NCBI RefSeq assembly: GCF_902806685.2
Contig: NC_048553.1
Location: 6,555,099-6,619,098 of the forward strand
Origin: Maniola hyperantus
Lineage: Eukaryota; Arthropoda; Insecta; Lepidoptera; Nymphalidae
Direction: 5' to 3'
DNA length: 64,000 bases
The notes under the pieces are model-generated. The model ran no database searches, was not told where the DNA came from, and saw only the letters and a program-made list of their open reading frames with translations. Positions 10,411 to 19,789 of the stretch are shown piece after piece. Positions within the stretch are counted from its first letter, which is position 1. Each line of letters starts with the position of its first letter. The translations under genes were made by a program, and so were the position numbers.

Positions 10411-10565
10411 AAACGTATTTGCGGGGTGAAATTCGGATTTGAATTCTGTCAATCCGCATTTCACCAGCGTGGTAAACTACGGCCAAATCCTTCTCATTCT
10501 GAGAGGAGATCCGTGCACAGTACCTAGCAAACCACTGATAGGTTGGAGATAGTGATGATGATAGC
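10411..10565 (+). mobile_element. SINE1 3' part
   Basis: TGTCAATCCGCATTTCACCA, GCGTGGTAAACTACGGCCAA, ATCCTTCTCATTCTGAGAGG, AGATCCGTGCACAGTA and a terminal GTGATGATGATAG match the distal half of SINE1. The tRNA-like head is missing. Confidence 0.75.
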
Positions 10566-11142
10566 AGAAATAGCTGGTGTATTTATTAATAATATCCATA
10601 CTAATCCAAACCGAGCTTACCCGGCAACGTCATCCCATAGCGTATAACGTATAGCAATAACGATTTTCGTAAGCATTATACGCGTTTATTGATTTGCAGT
10701 GGAGCGCCCGCATCACTGAAATCTAAATAAATGCTATTGAAATAAATTCCAATTACGACGGAGCGGATAGCTCCAGTAATTCTATTGGCGCACTGCAACA
10801 ACCGCAAATGAGTTTTGCACTTCAATACCAAAATAAAACGTATTTCACGATTCAAACTTGGGTTTCGTGGTCACAACATCAAGTTTGCAGTACTGGGGCT
10901 GAGTTGCAGAGGTTTAATAACAAAGGGTTAGGTTAGGTTAGCAAACAAAAAGGCTCTCATAAAAAATTGCTGAAGTTGTAAAATAATAAAAATGGAAGTT
11001 TTAAAATAACAAAAATTTACCTTTATCAGTCTGACTGTCTTTGTGCGAGTAGGCTTTAATGTAAAAAGAATAAAAATGGAAAGTGAAGCTTTAGTTATTT
11101 TAATGATGCACTATAATAACCACAAATAAAATGCGCATTCCA
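10566..11142. other. Unassigned stretch
   Basis: No element recognised. A short GGTTAGGTTAGC at 10929-10940 resembles two copies of the insect telomere unit TTAGG but is far too short to mean anything. Confidence 0.4.
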
Positions 11143-11180
11143 CGCGGACGAAGTCACGTTTAAATAAGCTGGAAGATAGA

Positions 11181-11352
11181 CTAGCTGAGCCGTTCCGGCT
11201 TTGCTTGGTCACTTCACTCATAAAGCGAAAATATAAAATATCACCTTTATACCTTATCCTGTGGAGCTTTTGAAAAATCTGGCCTTATTCCTTTGTTTGG
11301 GTTATGAGAACCTCTAAGCAAAGTTTCAGCTCTTTAGGTGTAAAAGCGATCA
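11181..11352 (-). mobile_element. Helitron-like 3' end with unusual body
   Basis: Starts with CTAGCTGAGCCGTTCCGGCT and TTGCTTGGTCACTTC, a terminus seen on moth Helitrons, followed by TTATACCTTATCCTGTGGAG and AGCAAAGTTTCAGCTCTTTA. A 20-bp remnant of a second Helitron tail (CCACGCGGACGAAGTC) lies just upstream at 11140-11157. Only one copy is seen, so the boundaries are uncertain. Confidence 0.5.
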
Positions 11353-11381
11353 CGCACTCATCCGATCCGAATCCGTGAAAA

Positions 11382-12042
11382 TCTCTATATATAAAAATGA
11401 ATCGCAAAATGTGTTGCTGATCGCAAATCTCGAGAACAGCTGAACCGATTTCACTAATAGGCTACTTGACAATTTTTTTAAGTTGGTCTTAAATGGTTAA
11501 TATTTGTCCTATTATATCAAAAAAATTAACACTATATTTTTTTGCGCCCTAAAAACCGTAAAACTTTAATTTAAAAAAATATTTTTCTTAGACAGGTGAA
11601 AACACTGTCGGCCATGTTTGGCCGATAGATTATCTGTGCTCTGACGTCATGCATTTGTAAACAACAGTATAACCCTGTGGTTACGTCATGCATTTGTAAA
11701 CAACAGTATAACCCTGTGGTTATACTGTTGTTTACAAATGCATGACGTCAGAGCACAGATAATCTATCGGCCAAACATGGCCGACAGTGTTTTCACCTGT
11801 CTAAGAAAAATATTTTTTAAATTAAAGTTTTACGGTTTTTAGGGCGCAAAAAAATATAGTGTTAATTTTTTTGATATAATAGGACAAATATTAACCATTT
11901 AAGACCAACTTAAAAAAATTGTCAAGTAGCCTATTCTTTTTTCATAATATTCCTTGAAGTACGAGGATGGTTCTTACGAAGAGAAAAATTTTAAAAATTT
12001 GAATCGACTGTTAGGCGGTACGAAGTTCGCCGGGGCAGCTAG
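11382..12042 (+). mobile_element. HelD Helitron split by fold-back element FB1
   Basis: 5' terminus TCTCTATATATAAAAATGAA following A (11381). 3' terminus GTTCGCCGGGGCAGCTAG followed by T (12043). This fits the Helitron rule of TC start, CTAG end and insertion between A and T. The outer pieces (11382-11455 and 11936-12042) together make an element of about 180 bp, a size typical of non-autonomous moth Helitrons. Everything between is FB1. No Rep/helicase is present. Confidence 0.85.
11456..11935. mobile_element. FB1, 480-bp near-perfect fold-back element
   Basis: Giant inverted repeat. The left arm begins AATAGGCTACTTGACAATTT and the right arm ends with its exact complement. The arms run inward to a 10-nt centre (ACCCTGTGGT, 11711-11720). 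By eye they differ by one A in an A-run plus a 39-bp direct duplication in the left arm (11644-11682 repeated at 11683-11721). No open frame and no other copy in the window. The near-identical arms suggest a young insertion or recent arm conversion. It interrupts HelD, with AT as a plausible target duplication. Confidence 0.9.
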
Positions 12043-12150
12043 TATGATTATAAAAATATCTACGTCATATGTCATAAGCTACCATACAAATAGTTCTATG
12101 ACGACTTCGGAACGTATTTTCATGGACTCGGATCGGATGAGTGCGTAACC
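12043..12150. repeat. Repeat R, with an inverted stub at 11352-11381
   Basis: TATTTTCATGGACTCGGATC and GGATGAGTGCGTAACCGCC here are the inverse of CGCACTCATCCGATCCGAAT and CCGTGAAAA at 11352-11380. The HelD insertion therefore sits inside an inverted-repeat element. A related copy (GCACTCCTGACCTGAGTCCG) is nested in a Helitron at 40497-40619. A 64-codon frame across the junction is fortuitous. Confidence 0.65.
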
Positions 12151-12159
12151 GCCCTAAGG

Positions 12160-12826
12160 GTTTGGGCTGGGCGATGATGAATCAGTCAGTGAGTAAATCG
12201 ATACTTTTATATTTATTTTTTATATTATAATATTAAAATCTGAACTGGTTTTTATCTGCTTAAACCCAAACGGACAAGAACATCTACAATAATTTTTTTT
12301 ACATCTGTCAGCCTACCGTGACACAAATATTGTTAATTTTCCGGTGCGTCGCTGTAATATGTGCGCTTATGTTTATTACACCTAAACGCTTGTTTCAGTA
12401 GAATAATGTAGTTAATTAACTTACAGACGACTTCTGAAGAGCAAATACGTAGCATAATTAAGTACCTAGTAAACAGCAATTAACTCTCTCTGAAATGAAT
12501 ATAGGCAATCGATTACTCGGTTATTGGTTATTTGTTTCTCAATTTGTATCGTTTATTTATAGTTAAGTAATATTAATTTCTTATAATGTAAAATACAAAA
12601 TTGATATTAACTAAGGTTAAAGTATCAGATTTTGTAATGTTAATATCTTATAATATTATCGGGGAGGCGACCAGTGCACCCACCGGCTTCTCCCACCTGT
12701 GGGTGGGAATGAAAGGAATTCGTATTTACCCGTACACCCACTGCGTGAGGGTAGGAATTAAAAGTAAAAATAGTTAAATTTACACAGGTAGCACTTTTTA
12801 AAATTTGTAAGTGAAAAAAATAGTTA
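12160..12826. other. Stretch without recognised element
   Basis: A HelA-like snippet (GGGCTGGGCGATGATGAATC and AGTCAGTG) at 12165-12190. A small GC-rich hairpin-prone patch (CCCACCTGTGGGTGGG) at 12689-12706. Otherwise nothing recognised. Confidence 0.4.
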
Positions 12827-13021
12827 CAGTACCCGGCAGGAAATATTATACATCGACCTTTAGGAAGAAATAGCTGTAGTGTAAAACGTTGTCTCTATCG
12901 TTGAGACCGACAAAACGTCAAATACGTATGAGTGACAGAGTCAACGCTCTACGAAGCCGGAATCTATTTGTAAAGGTTAGAAGGTAATTGATGTAGGTAC
13001 AATATTTCCTGCCGGCTACTG
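12827..13021. mobile_element. MITE M5, copy 1, with TA target duplication
   Basis: 195 bp between TA dinucleotides (12825-12826 and 13022-13023). The terminal inverted repeats start CAGTACCCGGCAGGAAATAT and end with the near-complement, with one mismatch over about 20 bp. The interior is a long palindrome: GTTGTCTCTATCGTTGAGAC and CGACAAAACGTC, against GTGACAGAGTCAACGCTCTA. CAGT-type ends plus TA duplication fit a Tc1/mariner-type non-autonomous element. Copies at 25066-25213 and 43380-43504. Confidence 0.88.
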
Positions 13022-13281
13022 TAAGTAGGTATTATTTTTCGTTCTGAATTATCTACTAAAGTAGAATCATAAATTCTTTTATTGACAGTCCGTTTCCTGC
13101 CCATCCATTACTCCTATTCTGGGTTCAACCACAACGTTCAGAGTGTGGATTAACGAAACCAATCTAATTTGCGCGCGGTTTGTGTCCTCCATTAATTGTG
13201 CATTACAGTGAACGGTACTTGCCCACCCTCCTTGAGCTGTATAAAAATCTATTCACCACATGCGAGAGCGTACACTGCTTA

Positions 13282-13498
13282 CTTGTTGATGCCCGCGACT
13301 TTATCCGCGTGGACTTAGGTTCTTAAAAATCCCGTGGGAACTCTTTAAATTTTCCTGATAAAAAGTAAGTAGTAATGTTACTTTCTAGGTCCTTAACTAC
13401 ACCCATGCAAAAATCACGTCGATCCGTTGCTCCGATGCAATATGATTAAAGGACAAACCAACAAACAAACACACTTTCGCATTTATAATAATATGGGT
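13282..13498 (-). mobile_element. HelB Helitron
   Basis: CTTGTTGATGCCCGCGACTT (terminus eroded from CTAG), ATCCGCGTGGACTTAGGTTC, ATCCCGTGGGAACTCTTTAA, AAAAATCACGTCGATCCGTT, then ACAAACAAACACACTTTCGC and ATTTATAATAATATGG. A nearly full-length, mildly degraded copy. Confidence 0.85.
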
Positions 13499-13499
13499 A

Positions 13500-13790
13500 G
13501 TGATTCGAAATTCTTAGTAGTAGCCCGGAGTTACGAAGTTAACGATGTTGCACCCTCTGTGCCTCGAACGCACGAGAGAGCACGTAAAGCCCTCGGTCCT
13601 GCTCCTCTCCGGTCGTGTCGAATTTCCGTTCCAACGTGATACCACAGCAGTGTACGCGAATCGCTACAATGGTTCTCCGCGGAACACCCTGACGTGCAAA
13701 CACGGAATTTGCTTTTGGTCCATTCTCTCGAACGAGATTCCGTACTAATCGGCGCTTTCTGCTGAATATTATATTTTATACTCGTGGAGT
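13500..13790. repeat. GC-rich segment with overlapping open frames, probably repeat-derived
   Basis: Three open frames overlap here: 70 and 67 codons on +, 87 codons on minus (MHSTSIKYNI.. to ..RGTEGATSLTS). The encoded strings (for example LRALSCVRGTEGA on minus, GSPRNTLTCKHG on +) look like translations I associate with repeated 'hypothetical proteins' in moth genomes. That points to a repeat rather than a gene. No second copy in the window and no splice structure. Confidence 0.4.
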
Positions 13791-13976
13791 GCAAAGTGGG
13801 TTGAGTGCTTAGTGAAATGGAACGTTCTCCTAGCTTTACGTTTAGCTCCGGGAGTTACGTGACAATGATTATTGTAAGTTCTACTTTGCCTCCAGCCGTA
13901 TGCAGAATCAGAATGTAATGAGATACATTCGAATCGTATAACTTATTTGTAGCCAATGATAGTATATTATGTAAAA

Positions 13977-14045
13977 AATCGATCAAGTGCGAGTCGGACT
14001 TGCATACAAAGGGTTCCGTACCATCGTACGAGAAATAATACTTTT
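13977..14045 (+). repeat. GTTCC2 head fragment
   Basis: GATCAAGTGCGAGTCGGACT, TGCATACAAAGGGTTCCGTA and CCATC match the head of GTTCC2 (compare 24981-25040). The body does not continue. Confidence 0.75.
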
Positions 14046-14263
14046 AAATTTAAAAAAAAAAAATCCTGGTGGCACATGCCTAATGTGTTATAATTCGTCG
14101 TTATATTTTGTGGCGACAAACTTGAGCTACCGCAACCCTCTCTGGAACTTGACTTGCTGATTGAGATATGGAAATTCAAATAGTGTATGCTATACACTAT
14201 CCTAATTTCTATATCTTTAGCATCAGCGGTATCGACAAGGTGTCGGTGTACCATACTAATATC

Positions 14264-14395
14264 TAAATATACAAAAGGAAAAGGTGACTGATTGACTGAC
14301 TGATCTATCAACGCACAGCTCAAACTACTGGACGGATCGGGCTGAAATTTGGCATGCAGATAGCTATTATGATGTAGGCATCCGCTAAGAAAGTG
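14264..14395 (+). mobile_element. HelA Helitron, 5' half
   Basis: AAAAGGAAAAGGTGACTGAT, (GACT)n, CAACGCACAGCTCAAACTAC, CGGGCTGAAATTTGGCATGC, AGATAGCTATTATGATGTAG and CATCCGCTAAGAAAG. It stops there, and the CTAG half is missing. A piece of the other half type (GAGTTCCCGCGGGATTTT, CCACGTGGACGAAC) follows at 14528-14588 in the same orientation, but with HelB-like sequence. Confidence 0.8.
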
Positions 14396-14999
14396 TATTT
14401 GTTACATATTCACGAGCCATCCGTTTAACCAATTATAGTGAAACTCGATACAAAAATAGCTTGAACTCCGGAGTATGGCCTATACTACAGAGTATCCGAA
14501 GTATACTACAGAGATATAATGCTTTTTTCCCGGAAAATCAAAGAGTTCCCGCGGGATTTTAAAACCCTAATTCCACGTGGACGAACATATGAACATCGTT
14601 CATAAAGTATTAGGTATTTATGTGAAAAAGTTTTGTAACAATTTTGGCGATGAATTTTCAATAAATGACTTCAAATTCATTGTTTTTATCTCCAACTTAT
14701 TCGCTTAATACTGCCCAACGAAATATTTTTTGCCATTTTCACTCGTACAGATTATGTAACTACCTATTAATATTACTGTAATTTTTTTTTAAAAAGTGAG
14801 CTTGAAATCTTTGGAAGAACTCTAAGAAGATTAAAATTAAGAATTTCTTATTCCTCCTCACTATTTTTTCTATATTAAAATTTTAACACGAGAAGGTGCT
14901 AGTAGGTATAATTGACCTTGAACTTTAAAGTACCTATTCAAATAGGAAAAAAGCGTGAATGAATATAGATATACATTTTTCTCAGTGAAGTGAAGTATT

Positions 15000-15226
15000 T
15001 TATAAATATAAAAGGAAAAGGTGACTGACTGACTGACTTACTGACTGATCTATTAACACACAGCTCAAACTACTGGACGGATCGGGCTGAAATTTGGCAT
15101 ACAGATAGCTATTATGACGTAGGCATCCGCTAAGAAAGGATTTTTGAAAATTCAACCCCTAAAGGGGTGAAATAGAGGTTTGAAATTCGTGTAGTCCACG
15201 CGGACGAAGTCGCGAGTATAAGCTAG
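15000..15226 (+). mobile_element. HelA Helitron, complete
   Basis: ATATAAAAGGAAAAGGTGAC at the 5' side; (GACT)n; AACTACTGGACGGATCGGGC; AGGATTTTTGAAAATTCAAC; CCCTAAAGGGGTGAAATAG; CCACGCGGACGAAGTCGCGA; terminal AAGCTAG followed by T (15227). It is about 227 bp and a good reference copy for the family. Confidence 0.9.
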
Positions 15227-17093
15227 TATTTTACAAATTTTATACACTACATACTTCTTTGTTGCCGCATTTATCTCGACCGAACACTCCAGGCTGCTTT
15301 GGTCTAACTACAGATACTTTGAATTTAATCTTATACTTTTCTAAAATATACAATGTTTAGATTATGTGATTTATGGATCCTTGCAGGCTGAAAATGTAAG
15401 TAAGTAAAAGCTATTTTTTTTCCTAAAAAAGGGGTTTCTGTTGTGTTTGGGCTGTAAAATGATTGTTACTTGAAAAGTGTGAATATAGTGTGTGAATATC
15501 CCACTTGCGTATCACTCGTCTTTCCTATGTTCATTCACTCTTCTGAATTCCTTATGTTAGAGAAGATTCTTTGTTATGTTTATCCACATTTCTGAATTTG
15601 AAGAAAATATTACAAAAGAATAAGATATAATTAAAACAATACACGCCCTTATTGCTTAAGTAAAATACACCACTCGGCTCGATTGTAGTGTCATACACAC
15701 AAACACTACAATCAGGATTACTGCCCTTAGATAATACTTTAATTTGATTTAACTCAACAGTCACGTGTGGTATTTCGAGTCAGGTGGTTTTTACTTATAA
15801 GTTTTATACCAGCTTTTATTTTTTTAAACATGCATTTCTTTACTAAAGTCGTCAGTTTTCGTAACGCCCCACCGTCTTCTGTTTTCCCATTATCCGGTCA
15901 GATCCAAGGGAAATGGAGCTTTTATTTGCTGAATAGTGAATGTCGAGCACTTAGCTTCGCTTGCTTAAAGAATAATGTGGACAGTTTGCAGTAGATTAGT
16001 CCACAAAGAACTCCAAGGTCTGTTTAATGAGTTTCTGCCTAATTGTTATGACCATCTGAGAGTCCTGCCTAAAAGATAATAATGGTTTCTTTTGTTTACT
16101 TCGATTGTTATATTTATTTACAATAGCTGTTTTCGCGACTTTGTATTTATATATGTGATTTATATATTTTCGCAGCAATATGCTTTCCCGTGTTTGTGTC
16201 AAGAATGCAAGCTATCTATATGCCAATTTTCTTCGAGGACGGGTTGGCGAAATTGTACATTAATATTGATACTGCAGTAAAAAGTATGAAACAAATAAAT
16301 CTGCATGCATCTTTGGTATTTGTAATACCTATTAGCGTATTGTATTTAGTAAGTTTTTATTGACTACGACACTACACGGAATGTTTAAGATCTGTTGGAA
16401 TCACATCATCACAAATGCTGAAGTTATTAGTACTAGAGCTAAGTGTAACTGAAAGCTAATGACGACTGTCGCACAGAGAAAGGTTGAATTTTTAACTATC
16501 TTCAAGAATCCCCAAACTGAAATAGGAGTGACCAGTCTCCTGCTAACTCATCCTTGGCACGTCCTTTATGACAATAACTACGGGTGCTATTAAAATAATT
16601 AATTCCAACGGCGTCAGCCATTCTTAATCCGCTTCTGTGTTTCGTTACGCATTCTGTAGCAGTCAGGCGTTCTTGGGGTCTTAGTTTGCAAATACAAGCA
16701 AAATGAGATACTGGTGTGAATTGCAGCCTACCAAAATAAACCAAATTAATTTTTTGTCGTTCTGTTAGTGCCGACGTTAGATTTATTTTTTTATTTTTAT
16801 TTAGATAAATTTATTAGAAACTATACATAATTCATTCATTACTTTAAAGTTATTTGGTGATTGAAAATCAGCCCTAAGTAAAAAAAGGCAGAAAACATAA
16901 GTTGACACTCTTCTTATTTTAATCAAAATCACTTTTGAACTGGCAAAAAGATTATCTATGAGAATGGTTCGCGAAAATCGTTTAACAGAAACTTTACAAT
17001 TTTTAAAATACGATTCAACTTCGGATGGTTTACGAACAAATTATGATTTTTCAAGCTCATATCAATCTTTCTAACACCACAAAAAAATTGGAC
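15227..17093. other. Long stretch without recognised element
   Basis: About 1.9 kb with no recognised repeat or gene. Small open frames (60-80 codons, for example 16502-16744 minus) carry no known domain and have no flanking consensus splice sites that I could pair. A palindrome of moderate quality at 15682-15712 (TGTAGTGTC.. and ..ACACTACA) is noted. Confidence 0.4.
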
Positions 17094-17192
17094 AAGACGT
17101 CAGACAGATGGGCGGACGGACAGATGGACGGATGGACAGCGGAGGCTTAGTAATAGGGTTCCGTTGACACCCTTCGGGTACGGAACTCCAAT
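17094..17192 (+). repeat. GTTCC2 tail fragment
   Basis: (GATGGACG)-like run, then GACAGCGGAGGCTTAGTAAT, AGGGTTCCGTTGACACCCTT and CGGGTACGGAACTCC. Only the distal part of the family remains. Confidence 0.8.
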
Positions 17193-17768
17193 TTTTTTTG
17201 TTGTAATGTGATCGAAGCTGGTTGATAAAACCAAACTTCATTTCAAAGATACTGTTGTACGGCGCACAGTAAATACTTGATCTGAGGAGTTTTAGGTGTA
17301 ACAATTCCATTCGAGAGAAGTTTGCCGGGACCACGATCTTCAGCAATGAAGGAACGACCGGAGAGAGAGAGGTGTAACAATAGGAAGGCAGACAGCCCAA
17401 GGTACACATATCGACTCACATATTGAATGTAGAACAAGTGAGCCTATTGAGAAAAAAATCCCCTCACAAAACTCGAGGCTGTTATGTAAATAGATTTCCT
17501 TTATTCCCTTGCCTTAGTAACGTATTTCTGTCGGCTTCTTTCAATCGGTTCGATGGCAGACGAGAGGGCTTTCCTTGCGTCATTTCCTGTTTAATGCATA
17601 AATACATAACATTTATTTTGTATACATATTTACACACGTGAAAAGTAGTTCGCGACTGTGTGTTGCGGTACAAACAGAGAAGTGAGGTAGTTTTATTTAA
17701 AAATGGATTCAATAATGTAATGTAGTTTGTTGTAAGGGATCAAGACAAAAATCCGTAGGTACAGTTTG
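17193..17768. other. Unassigned stretch
   Basis: Several overlapping 60-110-codon frames occur on both strands (17071-17712). None carries a recognised domain and none has a Lepidoptera-like codon pattern I would trust. Confidence 0.35.
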
Positions 17769-18140
17769 TTTTTAGGGTTCCGTACCTCAAAAGGAAAAAC
17801 GGAACCCTTATAAGATCACTTTGTTGTCTGTCAAGAAACCTACAGGGTACTTCCCGTTGACCTAGAATCATGAAATTTGGCAGGTAGGAAGGTCTTATAG
17901 CAGATATTGGGGGAAAAATCTGAAACCGTGATTTTAGGGTTACATCACACAAAAAAAAATTGTGGTGCATGCACTAATAATTTGTATTTTCAATTTTCGA
18001 AGTAAGATAACTAGGTATATCAAGTGGGGTATCATATGAAAGGGCTTTACCTGTGCATTCTAAAACAGATTTTTATTTCTTTTTATGCATCATTGTTTTT
18101 CAATTATCGTGCAAAATGTCGAAAAAAGACGATTGTACTG
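17769..18140 (-). mobile_element. GTTCC1 element lacking its head
   Basis: TTTTTAGGGTTCCGTACCTC through GGGGTATCATATGAAAGGGC to TGCAAAATGTCGAAAAAAGA. The (GTCT)n run is reduced to TTGTCTGTC. The CGAGCCTGACTCGCACTTGG head is missing, so the element ends abruptly at about 18140. Confidence 0.82.
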
Positions 18141-18248
18141 AGGAATTTGGTGATGGTATTTTCTCGTAAAACAAGTACAATATTTTGCTTAAGGTTACAC
18201 TCACCAGTGCGGAAAGCTGTATAGAGATGGATACCTTACGAAGCGAGC

Positions 18249-18355
18249 ACTACCGGACTAGAAGAGTTCATTGCCCGCGGGAGGTCCACGAATCGAACAC
18301 CCAACCTCGAGGCCCTAAGCCTTCATAGCACTGCTCCGCCGACCTTATCACATAG
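18249..18355 (-). mobile_element. tRNA-like SINE head (single copy here)
   Basis: On minus the sequence reads GGTCGGCGGAGCAGTGCTAT, GAAGGCTTAGGGCCTCGAGG, TTGGGTGTTCGATTCGTGGA. The TGTTCGATTCG piece is a good B-box, and the overall spacing resembles a tRNA-derived SINE head. There is no second copy in the window and no clear cloverleaf, so it is a tentative call. Confidence 0.45.
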
Positions 18356-18689
18356 TTGGTATCTTACAGGAACAGAAGGATCACTTGACTAAGACGTTCA
18401 AATAAATTGCGACTCTTGTCACAACGCAATAAAGTGCAACTTTATGGTAACAAGACTTTAGTAGAAGAAAAGGTAAGTTTAACAAACGCGTAAACTCTTG
18501 TCTCTTATATCTTCTCTCTATAGATTGAAGGGAATCGCTTAGTCGTAGCTGCTTGATCTACGATCTGCTTAAAGAATGTCACTGGCTGTGATTGGTCTCT
18601 CGAACAGCCACCCTTAAGACCATGGTGAACTTAGGTCACACGAGCAACAAAATAGTATGCGATTCTCGTGACTTCAGTAAGACCATTAA

Positions 18690-18721
18690 TGCACGGCGTT
18701 AACGCTAACTAACGCCGTGCA
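18690..18721. repeat. Short perfect hairpin
   Basis: TGCACGGCGTTA at 18690-18701 and its exact complement TAACGCCGTGCA at 18710-18721, with an 8-nt loop. A 12-bp perfect stem, GC-richer than its surroundings. It could be a MITE remnant or chance. Confidence 0.6.
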
Positions 18722-19082
18722 ATAATGTACTACTTAAATCACAAATATCGTAAAGTTCTATAATTTTATATCTTGTCTAATACTGTGCTCGTAATTAAAA
18801 TGTTTTTCACGCTAAGTTAATTTTGACCCAACGGTTTAATTAATAGAGTTCAACGGGTTCAAAGGTTTGCTTAAGTAATTAATATTTGAAATTCGTTTGG
18901 TGTTTGCATTACATTTTGATCCGGATGTGCCTATATTATCCTGTGTTGTTACTGTTTAAGGACCGAAATTAATAATAATAATCAATCTTATCTTAATCTG
19001 GTCATAGGTTACTTAGCTTATTCTTCAAAATGGTATGATCTTTTTTGATAAATAAAAATGTTACTAATAAATAGCAGAGCAG

Positions 19083-19259
19083 AGCCTCAATAGCTCAACT
19101 GGTAAAGGAGTGGACTGAAAACTGAAAGGTCGATGGTTCACACCCCGCCCGTTGCACTATTGTCGTACCTACTCCTAGCACAAGCTTCACGCTTAGTTGG
19201 AGATGAAAAAGGGGAATATTAGTCATTTAACATGGCTAATATACCATATAAAAAAAAAC
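19083..19259 (+). mobile_element. SINE2, tRNA-derived SINE
   Basis: AGCCTCAATAGCTCAACTGG carries an A-box (TAGCTCAACTGG, 19091-19102). GGTTCACACCC (19135-19145) is the B-box. The body follows: CGTTGCACTATTGTCGTACC, TACTCCTAGCACAAGCTTCA, GCTTAGTTGGAGATGAAAAA, then an A-rich end near 19250. Partial copies at 34585-34735 and 54690-54750. It is a SINE rather than a tRNA gene: the acceptor stem is not formed and a non-tRNA body follows. Confidence 0.85.
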
Positions 19260-19420
19260 TTATTACGACAGATTACAGATAGATTGATGATATATTTTTG
19301 TATGTATTATAATACAATGTGTATGACAGTGTGTAATGTATATTTTATTATCTTTGTAGCATGTATTATGCTTATTAATTTTGCTTTGTACACCATCCCG
19401 CGCTCTGGTCACTAAATCCG

Positions 19421-19556
19421 ATCACCAAAGGTTGCCTGTAAGAGATTGCTACAGCAATAAGGCCGCCTTTGCACCTCTAGTATAGTTTCTTTTATATTAT
19501 TGTTTTCTGTATACCTATATTTTAGTGTGTGCAATAAAGATTTCTAAATAAAAATA
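19421..19556 (+). mobile_element. LINE 3' end fragment
   Basis: ACCAAAGGTTGCCTGTAAGA, GATTGCTACAGCAATAAGGC and CGCCTTTGCACC, ending TGTGTGCAATAAAGATTTCT with AATAAA. The same 3' end is at 42388-42500. I recognise it as the 3' UTR of a common lepidopteran non-LTR retrotransposon; the clade is not certain. The coding part is absent. Confidence 0.65.
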
Positions 19557-19646
19557 TAAAATAAATTGACTATTAATTTTGACCGTTAGAAACTTTGTTT
19601 TTTTTTCACAAATTGTATGGTCTTTTTGACAATATTAACAACGTGG

Positions 19647-19783
19647 CTGACAGCCGTACTCAGAGTCGCTTAATCGTTACTTAAGTTTAGTTGAAACAAG
19701 ACAGAGTTATATCTCTCACATAAATCTGTCTCGTTTTAACTCAATCTTAAGTAACGATTAGCGACTCTGAGTACGGCTGTTAG
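19647..19783. mobile_element. Palindromic MITE M7, copy 1
   Basis: Arms CTGACAGCCGTACTCAGAGT / CGCTTAATCGTTACTTAAG and the inverse CTTAAGTAACGATTAGCGAC / TCTGAGTACGGCTGTTAG. The centre contains ACAGAGTTATATCTCTCACA and AATCTGTCTCGTTTTAACTC. Copy 2 (55688-55814) shares the centre but has different outer arms. Confidence 0.85.
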
Positions 19784-19789
19784 TAACTT

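Noticed and set aside
10929..10940. Telomere-type TTAGG repeat
   Set aside because: GGTTAGGTTAGC contains only about two units, which is expected by chance.
13531..13794. 87-codon minus frame as a gene
   Set aside because: Three mutually overlapping frames occur on both strands of a GC-rich segment, and the peptides resemble repeat-derived hypothetical proteins.
19083..19155. A tRNA gene
   Set aside because: A- and B-box-like motifs are present, but the acceptor stem does not pair and a SINE body with further copies follows.
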